Positions 1-7,886 of a stretch of 64,000 bases of DNA are shown in pieces (within the stretch, counting starts at the first letter, position 1; every line of letters begins with the position of its first letter). The stretch is from Denitromonas iodatirespirans (GTDB lineage Bacteria; Pseudomonadota; Gammaproteobacteria; Burkholderiales; Rhodocyclaceae): positions 94,345 to 158,344 of the forward strand of contig NZ_JAEKFT010000010.1 in assembly GCF_018524365.1 (NCBI RefSeq), written 5' to 3'. The notes under the pieces were generated by a model. It was given only the letters and a program-made list of their open reading frames with translations, made no database searches and was not told the origin of the DNA. The position numbers were made by a program, and so were the translations under genes.

Positions 1-1
1 A

Positions 2-322
2 CCCACCACCACCGGCACCGCCGCCATCCTTCTGAAGCTCGGCAGCGTCTTCCCCGGCGTCATCGGCGCCGCCATCGCCCTGCGCTTCAACACCGCCGAC
101 CTCTCCGCCCGCAAGCGGATCAGCGCCTTCCTCGCCAGCATCGCCATTGCCCACTACCTCGGCGGCGCCGTCGTCGAACACTGGGCCCTGGCAGGCATGG
201 TGGCTGAAGCCGCCAAGCTCGCCGCCGGCCTCTTCGGCCTGTCCATCATCGCCAGCCTCATGGCCGAAGTGCCCACCATCGTCGGCCAACTGCGCCGCCG
301 CTATCTCGGAGAACGCCCATGA
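2..322 (+). CDS. Putative phage holin-like membrane protein (5' truncated by window)
   Basis: Open from the window edge, 106 residues visible, stop at 320-322. It shows a glycine/alanine-rich hydrophobic segment (ILLKLGSVFPGVIGAAIAL), a charged stretch, then a second hydrophobic region (LAAGLFGLSIIASLMA) and a basic tail. The stop overlaps the next start (ATGA). Its place directly before a second small membrane protein and the endolysin suggests it is the holin or antiholin of the lysis cassette. The family is not recognised from sequence; the role rests on topology and position. Confidence 0.7.
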   Translation, partial: PTTTGTAAILLKLGSVFPGVIGAAIALRFNTADLSARKRISAFLASIAIAHYLGGAVVEHWALAGMVAEAAKLAAGLFGLSIIASLMAEVPTIVGQLRRRYLGERP

Positions 323-573
323 CAACGCTCATCGCGCTCCTGCAGATCTTCATCATCGGCCTGTGCGTATGGGGCGAACTGGCCCGTACCGTGCATCGCT
401 CAAGCCCCGTCAGCACCGCGCTCGGCATCATCGCCATGTCCGCCATCGTCGGCCTCGCCAAGGGCGGCGCCGGGGCCGGCGCCGTCCTGCTCTGGCTACT
501 CGTCCTCGCCGTCCTCGTCGCCCTGCTGCGATGGGCCAGCCACCGCAACCACCACCGGAGGCTGCACCTGTGA
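319..573 (+). CDS. Small phage membrane protein, holin/antiholin candidate
   Basis: 84 residues with an N-terminal hydrophobic helix (LIALLQIFIIGLCVWG) and a long second hydrophobic region (about residues 36-72), ending in a basic His/Arg-rich tail. The start overlaps the previous stop, and its stop overlaps the GTG start of the endolysin, so the three are translationally coupled. Two membrane proteins ahead of an endolysin is the usual layout of P2-like lysis cassettes. Which one is the holin cannot be decided here. Confidence 0.72.
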   Translation: MTTLIALLQIFIIGLCVWGELARTVHRSSPVSTALGIIAMSAIVGLAKGGAGAGAVLLWLLVLAVLVALLRWASHRNHHRRLHL

Positions 574-1373
574 CCATTCTGCGAAAGGGCGCCACCGGCC
601 GCGCCGTCACCCACCTGCAAGGCCTTCTCGGCGCTGCCGGCTTCCCCGTCGTCAATGACGGCTGGTTCGGCGACACCACCGAAGCCGCCGTGCTGCGCGC
701 CCAGATCCACCTCGGCATCATTCCCGACGGCATCGCCGGCCCGCAGACCATCACCGCGCTCACCGCCGGTCGCCGCGACCCGCGGCACATGACCTACGCC
801 GCCATCGAGCGCGCCGCCGCCGAACTGGACGCCCCGATCAGCCACATCCTCGCCATCGCCCAGGTCGAAAGCGCCGGCGACGGTTTCTTGCCCGACGGCC
901 GGCCCAAGATCCTCTACGAGCGCCATGTCATGTACCGGCGCCTGGCCGCCGCCGGGCTCGACGCCGACGCCCTGGCCGACCGCTACCCCGCCCTGGTCAA
1001 TCCAAGGCGCGGCGGCTACATGGGCGGCGCCTTCGAACACGGCCGGCTCAAATCCGCCCGCATGATCGACGACACCGCCGCGCTGGAATCCTGCAGCTGG
1101 GGCGCATTCCAGATCATGGGCCACCACTGGCAAATCCTCGGCTACGACAGCGTTCAGCACTTCGTGCTGTGCATGCAGAAAGACGAAGACCACCACCTCG
1201 CCGCCCTCGTCCGCTTCATCGTCGCCGACCCCAAGCTCCACGCCGCCGTCAAGTCCGGCAAGTGGCCCACTGTCGCCCGGCTCTACAACGGCCCCGCCTA
1301 CGCCGAACACGCCTACGACACCCGGCTGGCCACCGCAGCGCGCCGCTATGCCGTACTCGAGGCGTCGGCGTGA
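570..1373 (+). CDS. Endolysin: peptidoglycan-binding domain plus N-acetylmuramidase
   Basis: 267 residues from a GTG start that overlaps the preceding stop (GTGA). Residues about 5-65 form a PG_binding_1 repeat (GATGRAVTHLQ, DGWFGDTTEAAV, DGIAGPQT). Residues about 80-265 match the phage N-acetylmuramidase family (DUF3380), with the likely catalytic glutamate in QVESAGDGF near residue 100 and conserved SWGAFQIMG and ARLYNGP segments. There is no signal peptide, so release should depend on the upstream holins. It cleaves the glycan backbone of host peptidoglycan at lysis. Confidence 0.93.
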   Translation: MTILRKGATGRAVTHLQGLLGAAGFPVVNDGWFGDTTEAAVLRAQIHLGIIPDGIAGPQTITALTAGRRDPRHMTYAAIERAAAELDAPISHILAIAQVESAGDGFLPDGRPKILYERHVMYRRLAAAGLDADALADRYPALVNPRRGGYMGGAFEHGRLKSARMIDDTAALESCSWGAFQIMGHHWQILGYDSVQHFVLCMQKDEDHHLAALVRFIVADPKLHAAVKSGKWPTVARLYNGPAYAEHAYDTRLATAARRYAVLEASA

Positions 1374-1744
1374 AAATCTACCGCGCCGCCGGCGTCGCCA
1401 TCGGCATCGAGCCCACCAGCGAGAAGATCCGCTTCTTAGGCTCGGCCGACCCCGCTGACCCGCGCCCGCCATACATCGGCAGCGCCACCGCCATCCACCT
1501 CAACGCCGCCGAACTGCTCATCGCCAACATGAGCGTCACCGGCGTCACCCGCGCCCACCTGCGCCTCATCGCCGGCTGGGCCATCGCACGCGGCTACCGC
1601 TGGATCTACGCCGAGCGCCTGCCAGGCCACACCCTGCCGCTCGCTCGCCGCCGCACCGAGCGCCCCTTTGCCGACCACTTCGAGATCGACCTCGCCGCCA
1701 TCGCGCGGCACGTCCTGCCGCCGGAGGTGCAATGTGCTGGCTAA
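1370..1744 (+). CDS. Conserved phage protein of unknown function (lysis cassette)
   Basis: 124 residues from a GTG at 1370 that overlaps the endolysin stop. It has no signal peptide, membrane segment or motif I recognise. It is rich in Ala and Arg and ends shortly after the spanin start (1734). The tight overlaps on both sides and the third-position GC pattern support translation. Its position between endolysin and spanins suggests a lysis or tail-completion accessory, but no function is claimed. Confidence 0.65.
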   Translation: MKIYRAAGVAIGIEPTSEKIRFLGSADPADPRPPYIGSATAIHLNAAELLIANMSVTGVTRAHLRLIAGWAIARGYRWIYAERLPGHTLPLARRRTERPFADHFEIDLAAIARHVLPPEVQCAG

Positions 1745-2231
1745 GCTACTGGGCAACCCTTGGATCCTGCTGGGTCTCGTGTTGGCGCTTGGCGGCTCAC
1801 ACCTGGCCGCCTGGCGCCTGGGCGCCACACACACCGAAAACGCCGCTGCATCCGCGCGTGAAGCCCGGCTCGCGGCCGATCTCATCCTTGCCGCCGCCGC
1901 ACTCGCCGACGAATCCGACCGTGCCGCCGAAGCGGAACGCAGTCGTGATCGCCTTTCCCGACGCCTACAGGAGATAGACCGTGCGCCCCCTCCACCTCCG
2001 CGCCCTGAGTGCCGCCTTACTGATGGCGAATACGGCCTGCTCGATCAACGCCGCCGCGCCATCGTCGATACCCATCGCGCCGCCGGCGCCGACCCGCTGC
2101 CTGATCCTCTGCCCGGAACCCCCAACGATCGACCGCGACCCGATCCAGACCATCAAGGACCTGCAGGACTGGGGCTCCGACTGCCGCCTGCGGCAGATGG
2201 AATGCCGCCGATGGGCCATCGACCGCAATGA
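1734..2231 (+). CDS. Inner-membrane spanin (Rz / LysB-like)
   Basis: 165 residues from GTG 1734. One N-terminal membrane anchor (PWILLGLVLALGGSHLAAW) is followed by an Ala/Glu/Arg-rich coiled coil (about residues 30-85) and a Pro-rich tail. This is the type II signal-anchor plus periplasmic coiled coil layout of i-spanins, which join an outer-membrane lipoprotein to fuse the two membranes in the last step of lysis. An o-spanin candidate is embedded out of frame in its 3' half, as in lambda Rz/Rz1 and P2 LysB/LysC. An ATG at 1732 opens a different, short frame and was not chosen. Confidence 0.8.
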   Translation: MLAKLLGNPWILLGLVLALGGSHLAAWRLGATHTENAAASAREARLAADLILAAAALADESDRAAEAERSRDRLSRRLQEIDRAPPPPPRPECRLTDGEYGLLDQRRRAIVDTHRAAGADPLPDPLPGTPNDRPRPDPDHQGPAGLGLRLPPAADGMPPMGHRPQ

Positions 2232-2250
2232 GCACCTTCGACCCCACTGA
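1981..2250 (+). CDS. Outer-membrane spanin lipoprotein candidate (Rz1 / LysC-like), embedded in the i-spanin gene
   Basis: 89 residues from GTG 1981, preceded by an AGGAG ribosome site in ACAGGAGATAGACC. A short basic start and hydrophobic stretch lead to a lipobox-like NTAC (Cys at residue 20), then a Pro-rich mature part with several cysteines. It sits in another frame inside the i-spanin gene, the classical Rz1 arrangement. The lipobox is not canonical because Asn takes the place of the usual Leu at -3, so lipidation is probable rather than certain. Confidence 0.72.
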   Translation: MRPLHLRALSAALLMANTACSINAAAPSSIPIAPPAPTRCLILCPEPPTIDRDPIQTIKDLQDWGSDCRLRQMECRRWAIDRNEHLRPH

Positions 2251-2455
2251 GCACGGATGGGCGCGCACCGGCGCCGACCACATCGAGCGTGACGGCTACC
2301 GCATCGTCAAGTCCGGCGTCAGCACAGGCCCGCTCAGCAACCCCACCCACGGCCCCATCTATCACGCCTACGCCCCGGTCGGCGCCTTCATCGCCGCCGG
2401 CGGCTGCCTGAAAAACGTCTGCGAGATCTGCCTCCGACATGAAAAAGCCCGCTAG
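2228..2455 (+). CDS. Small phage protein, unknown function
   Basis: 75 residues starting at ATG 2228 inside the end of the o-spanin frame and ending inside the start of gpR. The C-terminal part has two cysteines spaced as in CEIC (KNVCEICLRH), which could bind a metal. No family is recognised. Overlaps with both neighbours suggest it belongs to the same late operon. Confidence 0.6.
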   Translation: MSTFDPTEHGWARTGADHIERDGYRIVKSGVSTGPLSNPTHGPIYHAYAPVGAFIAAGGCLKNVCEICLRHEKAR

Positions 2456-2927
2456 CCTCCGCGACGCCCTCGAAGCATCCAGCGCCTGGCTCAAAAAGCA
2501 CCCCGACAACCTGCTCATATTCGCCGAAGGCGGGCGCGTCGCCGCCCGCTACGGCGACACCAGCTATCTCACCAGCTACACCCTCGAAATCGTCATCACA
2601 GACTTCCCCGAAGACCACGCCACCATCTACGTGCCGCTGATCGCATGGCTCGCCGTCAACCAGCCAGACGCCCTGCTCAATCACGACACCGGCAACCGCC
2701 TCATCGAGTTCGAGGCTGACATCCTCAACCACACCACCTGCGACCTCTCGCTCAAGATCGACCTCACCGAGACCGTCGTCGTCACCACCGTCGACGGCGC
2801 CACCTCCGCCACCTACACCGACGAGCCGCCCGTCGATCCCTATCACGACGTCAGCGCCTGGGAAGCCATCTACAACCAGCCCGACACCGCCCCCGACTTC
2901 ACCGTGCCCGACCCCACCCCGGTCTGA
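2439..2927 (+). CDS. R: Tail completion protein, P2 gpR-like
   Basis: 162 residues. The N-terminus (MKKPASLRDAL...WLKKHPDNLLIFAEGG) and the central TLEIVITDFPEDHATIYVPL block match the P2 gpR tail-completion family, whose members open with MKKP.. and carry a VVTDFPGD-type motif. It acts at the head-proximal end of the tail during assembly. It directly precedes gpS, the usual partner. The C-terminal 45 residues are acidic and Pro-rich and look specific to this phage. Confidence 0.88.
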   Translation: MKKPASLRDALEASSAWLKKHPDNLLIFAEGGRVAARYGDTSYLTSYTLEIVITDFPEDHATIYVPLIAWLAVNQPDALLNHDTGNRLIEFEADILNHTTCDLSLKIDLTETVVVTTVDGATSATYTDEPPVDPYHDVSAWEAIYNQPDTAPDFTVPDPTPV

Positions 2928-2930
2928 TCC

Positions 2931-3380
2931 ATGGAAGACCTGCAACAGCTCGACGCCCGCCTCGGCCAGCTGCTCGCCGCCGTTGGCGACGCCCGGCGCC
3001 GGCACCTCGCCAGGCGCATCGCCATCGCCCTGCGAAAATCCCAGGCCGAGCGCATCGCCGCCCAGCAGAACCCCGACGGCAGCGCCTTCGAGCCCCGCAA
3101 ACCCCAGCCCCAGCTGCGCGGCAAGCGCGGGCGCATCAAGCGCATGTTCGAGTCCATCCGCACCCGCCGCCACCTCAAGGCCACGTCCAACGCAGACGGC
3201 GCCACAATCGGCTTCTCGGGCCGCGCCGGCCGCATCGCCCGCGTGCACCAGGAGGGCCTCATCGACGCCGTCAACCGCCGCGGGCTCAAGGTGCGCTACC
3301 CCGTGCGAACCCTGCTCGGTTTCAGCCCCGCCGACCTCCGCACCATCCGCGACACCGCCATCGACCACCTCGGGTCGTAA
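2931..3380 (+). CDS. S: Tail completion / virion morphogenesis protein, P2 gpS-like
   Basis: 149 residues, basic, starting 3 bases after the gpR stop. It matches the phage virion morphogenesis (gpS) family: N-terminal helix with LDARLGQLLAA, the block NPDGSAFEPRK, and a conserved HQEG near residue 106 followed by PVRTLLGFSP. Together with gpR it completes the tail for head joining. It is the last gene before a 60-base gap that carries the candidate late promoter, so it should end a transcription unit. Confidence 0.9.
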   Translation: MEDLQQLDARLGQLLAAVGDARRRHLARRIAIALRKSQAERIAAQQNPDGSAFEPRKPQPQLRGKRGRIKRMFESIRTRRHLKATSNADGATIGFSGRAGRIARVHQEGLIDAVNRRGLKVRYPVRTLLGFSPADLRTIRDTAIDHLGS

Positions 3381-3390
3381 GGGCGCGCAC

Positions 3391-3430
3391 CACAACACGC
3401 CAGCCGCCCATCGCCGCGCGCGCGCGGCAT
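3391..3430 (+). promoter_or_regulatory. Candidate phage late promoter (PV-like)
   Basis: CACAACA at 3391-3397, exactly 17 bases, then CGCGCGCGCGCGGCA from 3415. The same arrangement with the same spacing occurs at 7887-7925 before the sheath gene. In P2 the Ogr-dependent late promoters PV and PF lie at these two positions. The motif sits 11 bases before the gpV start, so the transcript start would be close to the gene. The P2 Ogr site TGT-N12-ACA is not visible, so the recognised sequence may differ here. Confidence 0.5.
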
Positions 3431-3440
3431 CCTGCCCGAC

Positions 3441-4061
3441 ATGGACGCGCACCTCATCGAACTGGCCCGCCGGCTCGACAACCTCATCCGCCTCGGCACC
3501 ATCCACAGCGTGGATCTGCCGAACGCGCGCGCCCGCGTCACCATCGGCGGCCTCACCACCGCCTGGCTGCCGTGGATGGCCGAGCGCGCCGGCACCACCC
3601 GCCAATGGTCCGCCCCCACCGTCGGCGAGCAGGTTATGGTGCTCTCCCCGGGAGGCGACTTCGCCGCCGGCGTCATCCTCATGAGCGCCTACAGCACCGC
3701 CAGCGCGGCCCCCAGCAACAGCGACACCGAACACCTCACCGTCTATCCCGACGGCGCCCGCATCGCCTACGACCACGCCACCGGCGCCCTCACCGCCACC
3801 GGCGTGCAAACCGCCACCTTGCAGTCCGCCGGGCTGGTCACCATCGACGCCCCCGACACCCACATCACCGGCACCCTCACCGTCGACCAGCTGCTCACCT
3901 ATGGCAACGGCCTGTCCGGCACCGGTGGTAGCAACGGCAACCAGATCAGCGGCGACTTCACCCACGCCTCCGGCCAGCTCTCCAGCAACGGCATCGTGCT
4001 CGACAGCCACCAGCACACCGGCGTGCAGCCCGGCGGCAGCACCACCGGAGGCCCGGTATGA
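3441..4061 (+). CDS. V: Baseplate spike protein, P2 gpV-like
   Basis: 206 residues. The N-terminal OB-fold region (residues about 5-95: VDLPNARARVTIGG, PTVGEQVMVLSPGGDF) is followed by a beta-helical stretch of short repeats and a C-terminal tip with DSHQHTG. The HxH motif near the C-terminus is the iron-binding apex seen in P2 and phi92 spikes. The protein is a trimeric membrane-piercing tip of the contractile tail. It opens the V-W-J-I-H-G operon and overlaps gpW by ATGA. Confidence 0.93.
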   Translation: MDAHLIELARRLDNLIRLGTIHSVDLPNARARVTIGGLTTAWLPWMAERAGTTRQWSAPTVGEQVMVLSPGGDFAAGVILMSAYSTASAAPSNSDTEHLTVYPDGARIAYDHATGALTATGVQTATLQSAGLVTIDAPDTHITGTLTVDQLLTYGNGLSGTGGSNGNQISGDFTHASGQLSSNGIVLDSHQHTGVQPGGSTTGGPV

Positions 4062-4405
4062 GCTGGCTGGGCATCGCCACCACCGACGGCACACGCCTCG
4101 ACGGGCTCGACCACATCGCCCAGTCCGTGCGCGACATCCTCACCACCGCCGTTGGCTCGCGCCTCATGCGCCGAAGCTACGGCAGCAACATCCCGGACCT
4201 CATCGACCAGCCCATGAACGGCACCACCCTGCTGCGCCTGTCCGCCGCCGCCGTCGTCGCCCTGCGCCGCTGGGAGCCGCGCATCCGCCTGACGCGGGTC
4301 CGCTTCACCGTCGGCGGCGCCGGTGTGCTCACCGTCGACATGGACATCGCCCTGGCTGACCAGAGCGCCGCCCAGTCGCTCACGCTCGCCCTCGGAGCCG
4401 CCTGA
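4058..4405 (+). CDS. W: Baseplate wedge protein, P2 gpW-like (gp25 family)
   Basis: 115 residues. It has the typical gp25/gpW pattern: DGLDHIAQSVRDILTTAVGSRLMRRSYGSNIPDL, a W at WEPRIRLTRV, and a beta-rich C-terminus. These proteins form the sheath-initiating ring of the baseplate wedge with gpJ. Start and stop overlap the neighbouring genes, indicating coupled translation. Confidence 0.93.
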   Translation: MSWLGIATTDGTRLDGLDHIAQSVRDILTTAVGSRLMRRSYGSNIPDLIDQPMNGTTLLRLSAAAVVALRRWEPRIRLTRVRFTVGGAGVLTVDMDIALADQSAAQSLTLALGAA

Positions 4406-5316
4406 TGGCCGACCTCATCGACCTCTCCCTGCTCCCCGCGCCGGCCGTCATCGAGCCGCTCGACTACGAGACCATCCTCGCCAAGCGCAAAGCGCGCCTC
4501 ATCGCCCTCACCCCGGCCGAAGACCAGGCCGCCATGGCCGCCACGCTCGCGCTCGAATCCGAGCCCATCGTCAAGCTGCTCGAAGAAAACGCCTACCGCG
4601 AACTCATCCTGCGCGGCCGCATCAACGACGCCGCCCGCGCCTGCATGCTCCCCTGGGCCACCGGCGCAGACCTCGACAACCTCGCCGCCCTCTACGAGGT
4701 CGAGCGCCTCACCATCGTCCCCGCCGACCCCGAGGCAATCCCGCCGGTCGCCGCGGTCATGGAGTCCGACACCGCCCTGCGCCGTCGCGTCCAGCTCGCC
4801 CCCGCCGCCATGACCAACGCAGGCACCCGCGACGCCTACGTGTTTCACGCCCTGTCGGCCGACGGCCTGGTCAAGGACGTCAAGGTCTCCAGCCCCGCCG
4901 GCGGCGACGTGCTCGTCACCGTCCTCTCCCACGATGGGGACGGCACCGCCGACGTTGCCCTGCTCGGCATCGTCGGCACCGCACTGGCCGCCGATGACGT
5001 CAAGGCACTGTGCGACACCGTCATCGTCCAGAGCGCAACCATCGTTACCTACAGCATCGACGCCACCATCACCGTGCTGCCCGGACCCTCGCCGCAGTCG
5101 GTACTCGACGCCGCCCAAGCCGCCATCGACGCCGCCGTGGCCGAGCTGCACGCCATCGGGCGTGACGTCACCCTGTCCGCCCTCTACGCCGCCATCCACC
5201 AGCCCGGCGCCCAGGGCGTCGCGCTCGCAAGCCCGGTGGCCGACATCGTCGTCAGCGACACCGAAGCCGCCTGGTGCACCGGCATCACCCTCACCCTTGC
5301 CGGGGTGGGAGAATGA
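4405..5316 (+). CDS. J: Baseplate assembly protein, P2 gpJ-like
   Basis: 303 residues, close to the P2 gpJ length. It starts with the family N-terminus (IDLSLLPAPAVIEPLDYETILAKRK) and contains the LPWATGADLDNLAALY block of baseplate J-like proteins and the GVALASPVADIVVSDTEA C-terminal region. It builds the baseplate wedge together with gpW and gpI. Its start overlaps the gpW stop and its stop overlaps the gpI start. Confidence 0.94.
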   Translation: MADLIDLSLLPAPAVIEPLDYETILAKRKARLIALTPAEDQAAMAATLALESEPIVKLLEENAYRELILRGRINDAARACMLPWATGADLDNLAALYEVERLTIVPADPEAIPPVAAVMESDTALRRRVQLAPAAMTNAGTRDAYVFHALSADGLVKDVKVSSPAGGDVLVTVLSHDGDGTADVALLGIVGTALAADDVKALCDTVIVQSATIVTYSIDATITVLPGPSPQSVLDAAQAAIDAAVAELHAIGRDVTLSALYAAIHQPGAQGVALASPVADIVVSDTEAAWCTGITLTLAGVGE

Positions 5317-5885
5317 CCCTGCTGCCGCCCAGCGCCAGCACGCTCGAGCGCCGCCTCGCCGAAACGCTCGCCGACGCCCAGGCGCTTGCCGTGCCCGCCA
5401 ACCTGTGGGATCCGTGGGCCTGCCCCGCTGTCGCCCTGCCTGCGCTCGCCTGGGCGTTGCGCGTTGATGAGTGGGACGACGCCTGGCCCGAGCCGGTACG
5501 CCGCCAGGTGTGCGCCGACGCCATCGAGACCCACCGCCGCCGCGGCACCCGTGCCAGCCTCCAGCGCGCCCTGCGCGCCGTCGGCCTGGTCAACGACGCC
5601 TTCGGCTGGACCGCAGAAATCGTCGAAGGCGTCGCCGCCCTGCGCTACGACGCCACCGCCAACTACGACGGCACCCGCGACCACGGTTCCGACGTCAACT
5701 GGGCCGCCTACACCGTCACCCTCAACCGCCCGGTCACTGTCGAGCAGGCCGCCTCCGCCCGCCGCCTGCTCGAAGCCACCGCCCCAGCCCGCTGTGAGCT
5801 CTACGAGTTCAACTACGAGGCCACCGCCTATCTCTACGGCGGGCAAACCACCTACGACGGGTCGATCACCCATGGAGCAGTCTGA
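5313..5885 (+). CDS. I: Tail protein I, P2 gpI-like
   Basis: 190 residues from ATG 5313, which overlaps the gpJ stop. It matches the phage tail protein I family (LWDPWACPAVALPALAWALRVDEW, then HRRRGTRASLQRAL). It links the baseplate wedge to the tail fibres. The C-terminus ends in Tyr/Gly-rich YLYGGQTTYDGS repeats. Its stop shares a base with the fibre gene start. Confidence 0.93.
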   Translation: MTLLPPSASTLERRLAETLADAQALAVPANLWDPWACPAVALPALAWALRVDEWDDAWPEPVRRQVCADAIETHRRRGTRASLQRALRAVGLVNDAFGWTAEIVEGVAALRYDATANYDGTRDHGSDVNWAAYTVTLNRPVTVEQAASARRLLEATAPARCELYEFNYEATAYLYGGQTTYDGSITHGAV

Positions 5886-6841
5886 TGGCAAACCTCACCG
5901 AAATCGCCCAATGGGAAAACGGCATCTACCGCATCGAGACCACCGACCCGGTCCTCGGCGGCGAGAACGGCATCGCCAACGCCGGCATCAAGCAGCTCGC
6001 CAACCGCACCGCCTACCTCAAGGCGCTTGTCGACGCCATCAACGGCAACTACGCCACCCAGGCCTATGTCGCCGCTCAAATCGCTGCCCTGCTCGACAGC
6101 TCGCCGGCAGCGCTCGACACCCTCAATGAACTGGCCGCCGCGCTGGGAGACGACCCCAACTTCGCCACCACCATGACCAACGCGCTGGCCGGCAAGCAGC
6201 CGCTCGACGCCACGCTCACCGCGCTGGCTGCGCTGGCCACGTCGGCCGACAAGCTCATCTACGCGACGGGCGCTGACAGCTTCGCGCTCGCCTCCCTGAC
6301 GGCCTTTGGCCGATCGCTCATTGCGTCGGCTTCCGCGAGCGCTGCCAAAGCGACGATGGGCATCGTCGATGCCCCGGTCGGCTCGTTGATCATCATGCCG
6401 GGCACCTCGGCGCCGACCGGCTACATCAAGGCCAACGGATCACTGCTGTCTCGCGCCACGTATGCCGACCTGTGGGCCTATGCATCGGGCAGCGGGAACA
6501 TGGCGGCGTCCGACGGCGCATGGCAAGACGGCCAATTTTCCCCCGGCGACGGCAGCACCACATTCCGCATCCCTGACTGGCGCGGCAATCACTTGCGCGG
6601 CTGGGACGACGGCCGAGGCGTCAACTCAGGTCGGGGCATTGGCACCCTGGAGCTCGACGACATCAAGGGGCACTCCCACAGCTTCAATTACGCCGCGGGG
6701 AATTGGAATATTGGCAACGCGTCGCCGTTCTCTACCGTAAACGCGAACCGTGACATCTATGGATCGGGTACCACCGAGTCGACGGGAATCGCTGAGAACC
6801 GAGTCAGAAACATCGCTCAGCTCATCTGCATCAAATACTGA
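5885..6841 (+). CDS. H: Tail fibre protein with tail-collar domain (gpH position)
   Basis: 318 residues, shorter than P2 gpH (about 670). Residues 1-60 (GIANAGIKQLANRTAYLK) are a common tail-fibre attachment segment. Residues about 70-150 are helical linker repeats. Residues about 158-210 are a phage tail collar domain (VGSLIIMPGTSAPTGYIKAN, FRIPDWRGNHLRGWD), followed by a receptor-binding tip with the GHSHSF metal-site motif. It should decide host surface recognition. Codon use becomes less GC-biased near the 3' end, which suggests exchange of the tip. Confidence 0.9.
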   Translation: MANLTEIAQWENGIYRIETTDPVLGGENGIANAGIKQLANRTAYLKALVDAINGNYATQAYVAAQIAALLDSSPAALDTLNELAAALGDDPNFATTMTNALAGKQPLDATLTALAALATSADKLIYATGADSFALASLTAFGRSLIASASASAAKATMGIVDAPVGSLIIMPGTSAPTGYIKANGSLLSRATYADLWAYASGSGNMAASDGAWQDGQFSPGDGSTTFRIPDWRGNHLRGWDDGRGVNSGRGIGTLELDDIKGHSHSFNYAAGNWNIGNASPFSTVNANRDIYGSGTTESTGIAENRVRNIAQLICIKY

Positions 6842-6849
6842 GGCCGATC

Positions 6850-7356
6850 ATGGACATTTATCACTATCACCCAGACTCTGGCGAGTTCATTGGCGTATCC
6901 ATTGCAGACCCATCCCCACTTGAACCCGGCACCTATCTAATCCCCGCCTTCGCCACGTCTGCGCCGCCACCGGAGCCAGAGCTTGGCAAAATCGCCGCTT
7001 GGGTCGGCGGCGCATGGCGCCTTGACCCCGCCCCCGCTCCGCAGCCGCCAATAGAGCCGCCAGAGCCCACTGAACCCACGGAAGAAGAAATCATTGCCGA
7101 GCTCGCCGCCGCAGTGCAGTCCCACCTCGACACCGCTGCGCGCGCCGTCGGCTACGACAGCATCGCCTCCGCCGTCACCTACGCAGAAGAGCCCGCTGTC
7201 GCCAAGTTTCAGGCAGAAGGCCGCACCTTCCGCGCCTGGCGCTCGCTGGTTTGGGAGGCGTGCTACCAGATCATGGCCGACGTGCAGTCCAACGCCAGGC
7301 CCATCCCGTCAGCTGCCGAGCTGATCGCTGAGCTGCCCGCGCTGGTCTTGCCATAA
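6850..7356 (+). CDS. Tail fibre assembly / accessory protein (gpG position)
   Basis: 168 residues. It starts MDIYHYHPDSGEFIG, the opening seen in many tail-fibre-associated proteins that carry a short DUF-type beta domain, followed by a Pro/Glu-rich linker (about residues 60-80) and a helical C-terminus with YAEEPAVAKFQAEGRTFRAW. It lies directly after the fibre gene as P2 gpG does, so a chaperone role in fibre assembly is likely. The helical part resembles the C-terminal module of Mu/P2-type fibre assembly proteins. Confidence 0.75.
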   Translation: MDIYHYHPDSGEFIGVSIADPSPLEPGTYLIPAFATSAPPPEPELGKIAAWVGGAWRLDPAPAPQPPIEPPEPTEPTEEEIIAELAAAVQSHLDTAARAVGYDSIASAVTYAEEPAVAKFQAEGRTFRAWRSLVWEACYQIMADVQSNARPIPSAAELIAELPALVLP

Positions 7357-7375
7357 CACCTTCCGGAGAAACCCC

Positions 7376-7876
7376 ATGACACTCCTCGACCGCCTCCGCG
7401 CCATCAAGCCCACCGCCTGGGCCGTGCTGGCCTTCATCGTCGCCATCATCCTCGGCATTCTCTCGGCCATTGAAGCCCATGCCGAACAGGGCTTCCGCGT
7501 CGCGCTCGGGCGCACCGTCGTCAATTCCTCGGCCACCTTCGGCGAGTTCGGCTACGAATTCCCCTCCGGCTGGGAACTCACCGGCACCGCCATGGGCGCC
7601 ACCGACACCAAGCGCGGCCAGCAGGGCGAGGTACAAGCCCTGTCCTTCAGCCGCCTCGTACGGCCCGACTGGCACCTGGCCGGCGCCAACGTCTACCTGC
7701 GACTCGGCGTCGCCTACGTCGATGGTGCCGAGCTGATCGGCGACACCAACTTCCGCCTCGGGATCGGCCTCGAGTGGCAGCGCGCGCTGCAGATCGAGTA
7801 TGTGCACTGGTCGTCCGCCGGCATACACCAGCCCAACACCGGCATCGACGGAGTGCAACTGCGCTTTATCTACTGA
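7376..7876 (+). CDS. Outer-membrane beta-barrel, PagL-like lipid A 3-O-deacylase candidate
   Basis: 166 residues. A basic start and hydrophobic helix end at AHA-EQ (residues about 34-38), a good signal peptidase I site. The mature part is a run of alternating strands ending in Tyr, as in small outer-membrane barrels. The segment YVHWSSAGIHQPNTGID resembles the PagL active-site region: His144 and Ser146 give the HxS pair and Asp158 lies where PagL has its third residue, a Glu. PagL removes a 3-O-acyl chain from lipid A. It sits between G and FI, the P2 Z/fun cargo locus, so a lysogenic-conversion role is likely. Activity is not proven by sequence. Confidence 0.58.
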   Translation: MTLLDRLRAIKPTAWAVLAFIVAIILGILSAIEAHAEQGFRVALGRTVVNSSATFGEFGYEFPSGWELTGTAMGATDTKRGQQGEVQALSFSRLVRPDWHLAGANVYLRLGVAYVDGAELIGDTNFRLGIGLEWQRALQIEYVHWSSAGIHQPNTGIDGVQLRFIY

Positions 7877-7886
7877 CCCCTCGCCA

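Noticed and set aside
258..1472. 404-residue minus-strand frame over the lysis genes
   Set aside because: Antisense shadow of the endolysin, with biased composition and no motif.
2388..4094. 568-residue minus-strand frame
   Set aside because: Antisense to gpR, gpS and gpV, with repetitive Gly/Val composition.
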